A DNA stretch of 22,323 bases from positions 1 through 22,323 of IMG/VR virus record IMGVR_UViG_3300035670_005687; one strand, given 5' to 3'. The position numbers were made by a program, and so were the translations under genes. Numbering within the stretch: position 1 is the first letter of the stretch; each line of letters starts with the position of its first letter. This document shows positions 14,802 through 20,500 of the stretch, in pieces. Under the pieces are notes generated by a model. The model saw only the letters and a program-made list of their open reading frames with translations, did not search any database and had not been told where the DNA came from. The DNA is from a virus.

Positions 14802-17548
14802 ACCAATCCTAACTCCTTTTTCCAGTCTGCTGGTGCATCTTGTTTGATCCAACCTTCATAATACCTGAACTTACCTTTGATTATTGGTTCACTTTCCTCA
14901 TCTGCCCATCTTACGTTTCCAAGGTAAATCCTTGTATCACCTTGGATGAGTCCAGCTTGTAACCTACCTTTCGGAAGTTTCGATGGAAGCATCACTTCCA
15001 CGTTTTGTTTAGACAATACATCGAATCCTTCTTCCTCGAACCAGCCACGAATATGTCCGTAGAACTCGTCGAAGTTGATAGCATGACCGTCACTGACAAC
15101 GCATTTCTCACAGATGTATTTCTCCACCGGAGTCTGACTTCTCTGCTGTGCAAGTGTTTTCTCGTAAGTGTCCACAACAGGAACCAGTAATCTGGAACCG
15201 GATGGCGGTATCTCCTTTCTCATAACATGTGCTAGGAAGTCTGGTGCTTCCTTCTTCAAGTTCTTCAGCAACGTGTCTTTTGGTATCTCATGTTGTAACT
15301 CTGGTACATTGATCATAACGATGCGTGTATCACCCATGTTCACTGGGCAGTATTTCGGATCGTTAGCGCATTGTATCCAGTGTGTAGTGTTTGGTATATC
15401 ATACGGGGTCTCGCGTTTCGTGTGTATCTGTATAGTCTTCGCTGTGACCCAGTTCTTGATGCGATCATACGCCTGTTTGTTCTGTTGAAGATTGACTTCC
15501 TCAACTACACACAGGACGGCACCTTGAAGTTCACCATTAAAATGCGACTGACTAATCAGAGCCTGATCTGCCATCTGATATCCCTTAGTCATCAGCAAAC
15601 TCAGAGCTTCATGAAACGTCGATTTCCCGCTGTTCTGATCGCCATACAAGAACAAGTATGGTATCTGACTGAATGGTCGTTGAAACAAGCCAGCAGTCCA
15701 TAGTAACAGATACTGCGAACCCGTTGTAACGCCATTATCTCTACACCAACTGTCGTTCTTGATGGCTTCATCGAGACCTGAACCACAGTGATCTAACACC
15801 AAATCCCAGGTCGGGTGGTACAACTCATCTTTGTCACTTGGATCAAATGCAAGTTTCGCACCGTACCTGTTCCATCGTCTGTCACCAGGGAACTCAGCAT
15901 CAAATGGCAAGTTGACAAGTCGCCAGTTCATATTGATGGAACCACCAATAATTGAAGCTGACTCCTTGTTACTTACACCTTTGAAGTTCAGGAAATCCCT
16001 GATATCGGTCTTGGGTTCATTTACCCATCCACAGGATGTGTTAGCTACCCAAATACTGCCTTCATTGTTAGGTGTAACTACATGCCTGATGATGTCATCC
16101 AAAACCGGAGATATAATCTCTGGCTCACGAATCTCTTGGAACTGATAGCGTTTGGTCCACTTCTTGCCGGTGGAGTGCCATCCCTGCATTTGGTCACCCA
16201 AATCGCCAGTATCGCCATCCATGTCCACCAACAATCGTCCATCTTTCTCAATCGAAAGTCTGGTTTTGCGGGTGCTGTACCCAGGATGGTACTTCATGAT
16301 GACACCGATCAACTGTGCGGCCCGTGATGCTGTCTCCGCTTCCTTGAACTCGAATACACCGAGTTTGTTGGTTTCTACGCCACCACAGGCACGCGCTGCT
16401 TCAGCTAGTGTCATATCACGATTTAGGTAACAGTACGTCCAGCCTGATGCATCAGTTGACCATGAATCGGCTTCCTGAATACCTCGCGTGAAACGCCTGA
16501 CTGACCATTCGCCATTGACCATCGGGAAACAGAAACAGTTCCAATCATGGCCACGATCACGACCAGTTGAAAGTGTCTTGAAGTATCCACGAAAGCTCAG
16601 TGCATCATGTGCTTGCTGCAAGTCGTATGTATGTGCAACAAGCATGTGTCTGTCAGTATTCCACTCTGCATAACCACCAACGTTCTTCACGAACTCGATT
16701 AGCTCTCTGTGTTTGTCATCAAGCTGTATGTGCTGATGTCCTCGCGCCAACTGCTCGAAGAAACTGAGTGAGTCTGACGATTCCTCAATTTCACTTGGCG
16801 TGGCATGATTACGCTTGCGGCTGACTACACTGATGTGGTCACGCCAGTTCTGCGGTACTTCCGATGCCGGCATCACCGTACCATCTTGCACTAGACGCAG
16901 ACCGTCGTTCTCAATGGTCATCTTGCGATGCCATATCCACATATTTCCGCCACAAACATCAACCTTGGCTTCTAGATTCTTGCCAGTGAGAAACGCCATC
17001 TTGCCTAGTATCGCACGGGCTAATGCAGCGTGCTCATTATGGTTGCGTGTAGGTATATTATTAAGGAAAACATACAAGTGCAAGCCGCGCCCGCCTGTGG
17101 ACTTGCGTATAGATACCCACGGTATGTCCTCTACCGCGTGCTGTATCTCCAGTAGCTCGTCCTCAGTGAGTTTATTGCTGTGTGCATCTGAGTGTCCGAT
17201 GATTGCATCGAAATCGAATGCAACCCAACAACTGACCTTGTTCTCCCAATCCCAACCCGTCAAACCTATCGCTTCCGCGTAGGTTTCGAGGTCATAAGAC
17301 ATCGGTACGTCAGTGTATTCTGGTTCTGTTGATGCATTCCGCGGAATACGGAACGCCTTCCATGTGTTGATTCCATCAGTCCACACATAGTATTTGTTGC
17401 CCATGTATTCACGCTCTGCGCGTTCGCCATCAAGCGGTAATACATTGACCTGACACTCCATATTATGCCCGTATAACTCGGACAAGTCTTTGTGTGTTTT
17501 GCGGCTTAAAAAAGCCTGAATCGCCTCAGTACGTAGTGGTTTTGCCAT
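14798..17548 (-). CDS. AEP primase-polymerase fused to SF3 helicase
   Basis: The 916-residue protein is read leftward from ATG 17548 with AGGGG shortly upstream. Residues about 45-230 form an archaeo-eukaryotic-type primase: WVAFDFDAI gives the catalytic DxD pair D112/D114, RKSTGGRGLHLYV gives the S-T-x-GRGLH nucleotide-binding motif at 150-157, and KVDVCGG supplies a third acidic residue near 197. A linker with Cys/His-rich and helical parts follows. The C-terminal ATPase has Walker A GDQNSGKST at 636-644, Walker B GAVLCVVEEV, and ANDPKY with a following DTRIVMINV, a motif C/arginine-finger plan of SF3 (D5/DUF5906-like) helicases. Such fusions prime and unwind at phage or plasmid origins. 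Confidence 0.9.
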   Translation of the reverse strand: MAKPLRTEAIQAFLSRKTHKDLSELYGHNMECQVNVLPLDGERAEREYMGNKYYVWTDGINTWKAFRIPRNASTEPEYTDVPMSYDLETYAEAIGLTGWDWENKVSCWVAFDFDAIIGHSDAHSNKLTEDELLEIQHAVEDIPWVSIRKSTGGRGLHLYVFLNNIPTRNHNEHAALARAILGKMAFLTGKNLEAKVDVCGGNMWIWHRKMTIENDGLRLVQDGTVMPASEVPQNWRDHISVVSRKRNHATPSEIEESSDSLSFFEQLARGHQHIQLDDKHRELIEFVKNVGGYAEWNTDRHMLVAHTYDLQQAHDALSFRGYFKTLSTGRDRGHDWNCFCFPMVNGEWSVRRFTRGIQEADSWSTDASGWTYCYLNRDMTLAEAARACGGVETNKLGVFEFKEAETASRAAQLIGVIMKYHPGYSTRKTRLSIEKDGRLLVDMDGDTGDLGDQMQGWHSTGKKWTKRYQFQEIREPEIISPVLDDIIRHVVTPNNEGSIWVANTSCGWVNEPKTDIRDFLNFKGVSNKESASIIGGSINMNWRLVNLPFDAEFPGDRRWNRYGAKLAFDPSDKDELYHPTWDLVLDHCGSGLDEAIKNDSWCRDNGVTTGSQYLLLWTAGLFQRPFSQIPYLFLYGDQNSGKSTFHEALSLLMTKGYQMADQALISQSHFNGELQGAVLCVVEEVNLQQNKQAYDRIKNWVTAKTIQIHTKRETPYDIPNTTHWIQCANDPKYCPVNMGDTRIVMINVPELQHEIPKDTLLKNLKKEAPDFLAHVMRKEIPPSGSRLLVPVVDTYEKTLAQQRSQTPVEKYICEKCVVSDGHAINFDEFYGHIRGWFEEEGFDVLSKQNVEVMLPSKLPKGRLQAGLIQGDTRIYLGNVRWADEESEPIIKGKFRYYEGWIKQDAPADWKKELGLV

Positions 17549-17613
17549 AGTGACCCCTGGGTGATGATTGTTGGAATAGTGGGTGGATGTAATAGAGAAA
17601 GGAAGGATGTGAC

Positions 17614-17625
17614 GATGATAGCATC
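17614..17625. promoter_or_regulatory. Palindrome GATG-ATAG-CATC (left leader, outer)
   Basis: A 4-bp-arm palindrome in the primase leader, 28 bp from the next one at 17642. It fits the GATG-N4-CATC plan. Candidate operator half of the mirrored set. Confidence 0.45.
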
Positions 17626-17640
17626 ACTCGCAGGGCAAGT

Positions 17641-17654
17641 TGATGGAACCATCA
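17641..17654. promoter_or_regulatory. Palindrome TGATGGAACCATCA (left leader, middle)
   Basis: A palindrome with 6-bp arms around AA, containing GATG-N4-CATC at 17642-17653. Read outward from the divergent centre it is GATGGTTCCATCA, nearly the same as the middle palindrome on the right side. Confidence 0.55.
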
Positions 17655-17665
17655 TGAGCAAAGCT

Positions 17666-17690
17666 CAAATGATAAATCATCATCTTCACA
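17666..17690 (-). repeat. 25-nt leader element, left copy
   Basis: On the minus strand this reads TGTGAAGATGATGATT, then ATCATTTG after one variable base. It matches 17905-17929 with one mismatch in 25 and lies about 41 nt past the leftward -10. It contains the palindrome ATGATAAATCAT at 17669-17680. A possible 19-codon leader peptide starts at its ATGATG, but without a good ribosome site. Confidence 0.8.
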
Positions 17691-17719
17691 TGGATGTTTG
17701 GCTATAGTGCCGTCATACT

Positions 17720-17741
17720 GTTACAGTCTAATTTTACTTAA
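17720..17741 (+). repeat. 22-bp inverted repeat, left arm
   Basis: Perfect reverse complement of 17852-17873. It begins GTTACAGTCTAA and ends ACTTAA. It contains the -10 hexamer of the leftward promoter. The matching arm is 110 bp away. Confidence 0.95.
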
Positions 17742-17761
17742 ATCTTATTCGATAGGGTCAA
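17731..17761 (-). promoter_or_regulatory. Leftward promoter for the primase unit
   Basis: On the minus strand, TTGACC at 17761-17756 is followed after 19 bp by TAAAAT at 17736-17731. Start of transcription would be near 17725, giving an untranslated leader of about 175 nt before the primase ATG at 17548. The 19-bp spacer is a little long for sigma70. Support comes from the mirrored copy on the other side, which shares both hexamers. Confidence 0.55.
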
Positions 17762-17832
17762 AAAGTTTTGTATATAGTGTATGGAAAATGAATTAACCTT
17801 TTCCTTATATAGGCACTAAGTGAAAAAAAGAT

Positions 17833-17862
17833 TTGACCCATACCCTAAAAGTTAAGTAAAAT
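17833..17862 (+). promoter_or_regulatory. Rightward promoter for the ParB-like unit
   Basis: TTGACC at 17833-17838 and TAAAAT at 17857-17862, spacer 18 bp. Start of transcription would be near 17869, leaving a leader of about 170 nt before ATG 18043. The sequence from just before the -10 through the presumed start point is the same as in the leftward promoter (the 22-bp repeat). Confidence 0.55.
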
Positions 17863-17873
17863 TAGACTGTAAC
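17852..17873 (+). repeat. 22-bp inverted repeat, right arm
   Basis: Perfect reverse complement of 17720-17741. It begins TTAAGTAAAATT and contains the -10 hexamer of the rightward promoter. Further inward the similarity between the arms weakens but returns at GGTCAA/TTGACC, the -35 hexamers. Confidence 0.95.
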
Positions 17874-17904
17874 CTATTGCAAGGTACCATAGACAAGTGG
17901 TGGG

Positions 17905-17929
17905 TGTGAAGATGATGATTCATCATTTG
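17905..17929 (+). repeat. 25-nt leader element, right copy
   Basis: Reads TGTGAAGATGATGATT, then ATCATTTG after one variable base; one mismatch to the left copy. It lies about 43 nt past the rightward -10. Its core ATGATG-ATT-CATCAT (17912-17926) is a perfect 6-bp-arm palindrome. An eight-codon frame from its first ATG ends at TGA just downstream. Confidence 0.8.
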
Positions 17930-17934
17930 GCAAA

Positions 17935-17950
17935 TTGATGATTCCATCAA
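17935..17950. promoter_or_regulatory. Palindrome TTGATG-ATTC-CATCAA (right leader, middle)
   Basis: A 16-bp palindrome with 6-bp arms, the best copy of the GATG-N4-CATC motif. It is 6 bp beyond the 25-nt element, and its sequence GATGATTCCATCA nearly matches the left middle copy. Probable operator for a dimeric DNA-binding protein; an RNA tetraloop hairpin is the alternative. Confidence 0.55.
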
Positions 17951-17995
17951 TCCCATCAGAAAGGAGTGTGAAACACTGTAGACGTATTGTGTATA

Positions 17996-18009
17996 TGATG
18001 GCTCCATCA
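17996..18009. promoter_or_regulatory. Palindrome TGATGGCTCCATCA (right leader, outer)
   Basis: A 14-bp palindrome with 6-bp arms containing GATG-N4-CATC at 17997-18008, 34 bp before the chosen ParB-like start. Two in-frame ATG codons (17995, 17998) lie at its left edge, but they lack a ribosome site at normal distance. Confidence 0.5.
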
Positions 18010-18042
18010 AAACGAACAAGACAAGAGAAAGAAAGCTACACT

Positions 18043-19083
18043 ATGAGCGGAACACTTAAAGTTATCGGACTGGCTGAGATTCGGCGTAACAAGGTTGCGT
18101 TGCGCGATGTTCTGAAGGATACGGAGACGTATCAAGGACTTGTTGATTCCATCAAACAAGTCGGCATCATGAATCCCATCTCTGTCCGCGAGAAGGTTGA
18201 CGAGCTTGGTGTCAAGTTCTTCGAGCTGGTTGATGGATTGCATCGTTTCTCGGCGGCCAGTGATGCTGGCCTCACTGAGATTCCAGTGCAGATCGTTGAC
18301 CTCGATGATGACATGATCCTGGAAGCGCAGTTGATCGCTAACATTCACAAGCAGGAGACGCGTCCTGTTGAGTACAGCAATCAGCTTCGTCGCATCATGG
18401 CACGTAACGCCCTGATGACTATCTCTGAGTTGGCACAGCGCATCAGCCGGTCGCCCACGTGGATCGAGCAACGCCTGTCGCTGAACAAGATTGACAACCC
18501 GCAGTTGAAGGAACTCATCAACAGTGGCCGTATCAACCTCACGAACGCGTTTGCGATTGCGAAGTTGCCCGCTGATGAACAGACGGACTTCACCGAGTGG
18601 GCGATGACTGAGCCGCCTGAGACTTTCGTTCAGCGCGTCAAAGGTCGTCAGAAGGAACTGCGTGAGGCGCGCCGCACGGGTGCTGAGTCTCCGGCTCCTG
18701 AGTTTGAAGCGAAGCCGCACATGCGGAAGCTGAGCGAGCTTTGTGATGATGACGGCATCAGGAAGGCAGCGGTCACGTTGGCTGGTGAACTTGATTCTGC
18801 GGTCGATGGTTTCATCATGGGTGTGAAGTTTTGCACCAATCTTGATCCTATCTCCATCGAAGCGAGCAAGGCCAAGTTCGATGCGCGTCAGGCTGAACTG
18901 TCGGATAAGCGTCAGAAACGCAAGGTTGAGGCGGCTGCACGTAAGGCTGCCAAGGCCGAGCATATCCAGAAGGAAGCAGCTAACGCACAGGCCGAAGTCG
19001 AAGGTCGCCCGTTGCCGTTCCCGAACCTGGGTAAGGCTCCAGTTGAAATCAGCGAGGACATTGACGCTGACGACGCGGAGTAG
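18043..19083 (+). CDS. ParB-like DNA-binding protein
   Basis: A 346-residue protein from ATG 18043. Upstream in-frame starts (TTG 17935, ATG 17995/17998) fall in palindromes and give a non-conserved basic extension; the ribosome site for 18043 is only a weak GAAAG. Residues about 5-110 are a ParB/Srx N-terminal domain: ISVRE, then ELVDGLHRFSAASDAGLTEIPV with GLHR in the place of GERR, and ANIHKQETRPVEYS in the place of ENIxRxDLxPxE, the parts that bind CTP in ParB proteins. Residues about 125-150 (MTISELAQRISRSPTWIEQRL) are the ParB helix-turn-helix. The C-terminus is Lys/Ala-rich with an acidic tail. No ParA is present in the window. It may bind the flanking palindromes and regulate both units, or act at an origin or centromere. 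Confidence 0.85.
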   Translation: MSGTLKVIGLAEIRRNKVALRDVLKDTETYQGLVDSIKQVGIMNPISVREKVDELGVKFFELVDGLHRFSAASDAGLTEIPVQIVDLDDDMILEAQLIANIHKQETRPVEYSNQLRRIMARNALMTISELAQRISRSPTWIEQRLSLNKIDNPQLKELINSGRINLTNAFAIAKLPADEQTDFTEWAMTEPPETFVQRVKGRQKELREARRTGAESPAPEFEAKPHMRKLSELCDDDGIRKAAVTLAGELDSAVDGFIMGVKFCTNLDPISIEASKAKFDARQAELSDKRQKRKVEAAARKAAKAEHIQKEAANAQAEVEGRPLPFPNLGKAPVEISEDIDADDAE

Positions 19084-19122
19084 TTGAAGTCAAGTTATCC
19101 TAGTTGATGGTTCACTCTAGTT

Positions 19123-19134
19123 GATGTATTCATC
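19123..19134. promoter_or_regulatory. Palindrome GATG-TATT-CATC after the ParB-like gene
   Basis: Same arm sequence as the palindromes in the divergent region, 40 bp beyond the ParB-like stop and 1 bp before the folded RNA candidate. It could be another site for the same DNA-binding protein. Confidence 0.4.
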
Positions 19135-19135
19135 G

Positions 19136-19218
19136 GGCGGCACCACGGAACTTGCTTACGGAACTAAGGGCAAGTGAAACGGTACTCTCACTGACGAGAG
19201 TAGGTTCGCCCTGCCGCC
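19136..19218 (+). ncRNA. Candidate structured RNA, three-way junction
   Basis: The outer stem is GGCGGCA (19136-19142) with TGCCGCC (19212-19218), 7 bp. Inside are CTTGC (19151-19155) with GCAAG (19170-19174), and TACTCTC (19183-19189) with GAGAGTA (19196-19202), 7 bp with a 6-nt loop. The octamer ACGG(A/T)ACT occurs three times, at 19145, 19158 and 19179. GAAC in the junction or second loop could pair with GTTC at 19204-19207 as a pseudoknot. It does not end in a T-tract and does not fit tRNA arm geometry. It may be a cis-regulatory leader, processed RNA or ribozyme of unknown type. Strand is inferred from gene direction. Confidence 0.45.
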
Positions 19219-19310
19219 AGATGTCTACAAACAAATAGAGAACTGTATCAAACGTAAGATGGCCACGTGTAGTGTCATCCAAACAACAGACAGAAAAGAG
19301 AGTTAGTCAA

Positions 19311-19994
19311 ATGGTAGAAGAAACACAGGTTCCGGCAGTGATGGGTGAGACAGGTATCGCAGAAGTCGCAAATGATCAGGCAGTCGCGTTGGCTGTTGGG
19401 TCTGGCAGTGGTGGTTACCTGGCTCGCTTGCAGTTAATGACATCAAACAGTCAGCCATGCAAAGATGGCCTGTTCCCGATTAACCACTACGCGATTGTGG
19501 ACAATGGGAACTTCGATGACCTGGGTACAGACGTACAGGCACACGTGCTTGCATATCGGCCCCTGGCATTGGACTTCAGTGATGATGTCGTAGCAGTCTA
19601 CGACCCGATGCTTGATAGTAAGAACCAACCGACAGGTGAGTTCGCACGTATCAAGGCGGCTGCTGATGCGAGTTCGGAAAGCGAGTGCATGTATGGTGTG
19701 CAGTTCCTGCTGTACATCCCAGCACGTGATCGCTTGGTTACACTGATGCTTGGCACCAAAACGGCTCGCCGTGAAGTACCAACAATGGTGAGTAAGCGCG
19801 GTACAGACGTTACTCTGAGTGCGAAGAAGATCGAGACGAAGAAGTACACGTACTTCTCCATCAAGATCGACAAGTGCACAGAGGAACTTGATGTTCCCAT
19901 CAGTGAAATTGCTCCTGAGATCGAGAAGTTCTGCCATCCGAAGGCAATTGAACGCACTCCGATCGAACAGGCATCACCTGATCGCGAACGGTAG
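19311..19994 (+). CDS. Conserved phage protein of unknown function, DNA-metabolism region
   Basis: A 227-residue protein from ATG 19311; an upstream GTG at 19272 lacks a ribosome site, while AAGAGAG lies about 8 nt before 19311. Visible landmarks are GGYLARLQLMTSNSQPCKDGLFPINHYA near residues 33-60, a YDP turn, CMYGVQFLLYIPARDRLVTLMLGTKTARRE at about 125-156, and TKKYTYFSIKIDKC with a C-terminal acidic stretch. I recognise this pattern as that of a widespread phage protein (LARLQLMT..S..CK.G.FP..HY, CMYG.efl.wiP, G.KsARRE) without an established function. The alternation of beta strands and position beside replication genes would suit a ssDNA-binding or recombination accessory protein, but no diagnostic motif proves it. 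Confidence 0.75.
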   Translation: MVEETQVPAVMGETGIAEVANDQAVALAVGSGSGGYLARLQLMTSNSQPCKDGLFPINHYAIVDNGNFDDLGTDVQAHVLAYRPLALDFSDDVVAVYDPMLDSKNQPTGEFARIKAAADASSESECMYGVQFLLYIPARDRLVTLMLGTKTARREVPTMVSKRGTDVTLSAKKIETKKYTYFSIKIDKCTEELDVPISEIAPEIEKFCHPKAIERTPIEQASPDRER

Positions 19995-20008
19995 AAGTTG
20001 AGTTGGTT

Positions 20009-20048
20009 TGGCCGGGTGGGTGAAACTCCCACCCGGCCAGTATTTCAT
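20009..20048 (+). terminator. Strong intrinsic terminator-like hairpin
   Basis: TGGCCGGGTGGG (20009-20020) pairs perfectly with CCCACCCGGCCA (20028-20039): a 12-bp, GC-rich stem with a 7-nt loop. It is followed by GTATTTCATT, a modest T-rich run. It lies 14 bp after the stop of the 227-residue protein gene and overlaps no gene. It should stop or reduce transcription into the next unit, although the next gene has its own ribosome site only 11 bp further on. Confidence 0.8.
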
Positions 20049-20059
20049 TGGGGAGTATT

Positions 20060-20500
20060 ATGCAGGTACAGTTGGTAGGTATTACATCATTCAGCCATCA
20101 GGATATCATCAAGTTGTACAAGGAACGAACTGGTGAATCACCGGCTCGTGGTATAGACTCTGTTGACATGAATGCCAAACTACCAAAAGGCATAATCTCA
20201 ATAATTGAGGGTAAAAATAACCCGCGCCCCAATCTATTCAATCCCAACCTACTAAGATTCGTACATGTTTGTTTCCTAGTTGTCAATGATGACCGCATCA
20301 TTGGCTCATCGCTACAGTCTACTACGAACTTGGATCTGTATACATCACAGGTTGGCGATGATTACTTCACCTACGTTTCAGGGTCGCTTGAACAGTGGTA
20401 CTTGTTCGGGCGGATGAAACCATCAGATAATATGAAAGCGTTCACGTCCAAGGTGAATGACTTCTTCGTCAGGCTAGCAATACCGGAGATTATGCTATGA
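20060..20500 (+). CDS. Hypothetical protein upstream of the helicase
   Basis: A 146-residue protein from ATG 20060 with GGGAG at 20051-20055; an in-frame TTG at 20048 lies on that ribosome site and is rejected. The product starts MQVQLVGITSF, has a basic middle with NPRPNLFNPNLLRFVHVCFLVVNDDRI, and ends with YVSGSLEQWYLFGRM and an amphipathic helix. I cannot assign a family. Its stop overlaps the helicase start as ATGA, so they are probably produced together; a helicase partner or regulator is possible but unsupported. Confidence 0.7.
   Translation: MQVQLVGITSFSHQDIIKLYKERTGESPARGIDSVDMNAKLPKGIISIIEGKNNPRPNLFNPNLLRFVHVCFLVVNDDRIIGSSLQSTTNLDLYTSQVGDDYFTYVSGSLEQWYLFGRMKPSDNMKAFTSKVNDFFVRLAIPEIML

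Larger units (their letters stand above)
17549..18042. promoter_or_regulatory. Divergent control region between replication units
   Basis: A 494-bp non-coding stretch between the leftward primase and the rightward ParB-like gene. It has a 22-bp perfect inverted repeat (17720-17741 and 17852-17873) around an AT-rich core of about 110 bp. An outward promoter-like sequence spans each repeat arm and the core next to it. A 25-nt element is repeated in both leaders, and each leader holds three palindromes with GATG/CATC arms. Reading outward from the centre, the two sides have the same elements in the same order. Each leader could encode a short peptide after the ATGATG of its shared element, but without a good ribosome site. 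The core is AT-rich enough to be an origin or unwinding element, which is a guess. Confidence 0.8.
19084..19310. other. Non-coding gap with palindrome and folded RNA candidate
   Basis: The 227 bp between the ParB-like gene and the next gene contain the repeated AGTTGATG at 19103 and 19120, the palindrome GATG-TATT-CATC at 19123-19134, and directly after it a predicted three-stem structure. I see no convincing promoter or protein-coding frame. The 92 nt after the structure are plain A-rich leader. Confidence 0.6.

Noticed and set aside
17935-18042. Longer ParB-like start at TTG 17935 or ATG 17995/17998
   Set aside because: These starts lie inside palindromes, have no ribosome site at proper distance (AAGGAG at 17961 is too far or too close), and give an extension unlike ParB proteins.
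18007-18963. 318-codon open frame antisense to the ParB-like gene
   Set aside because: It is a shadow of a clear ParB/HTH protein; no ribosome site, and its product is Leu/Arg-rich without recognisable motifs.
19176-19197. Hammerhead ribozyme core (GAAA and CTGACGA)
   Set aside because: Both core strings are present, but only 11 nt lie between them, not enough for the two stems needed in that permutation, and CTGACGA is partly in a stable hairpin.
19136-19219. tRNA with 7-bp acceptor stem and following A
   Set aside because: The outer stem and a GGTTCG segment look tRNA-like, but T-arm spacing is off by five bases and no D-arm or anticodon arm of the right size is present.
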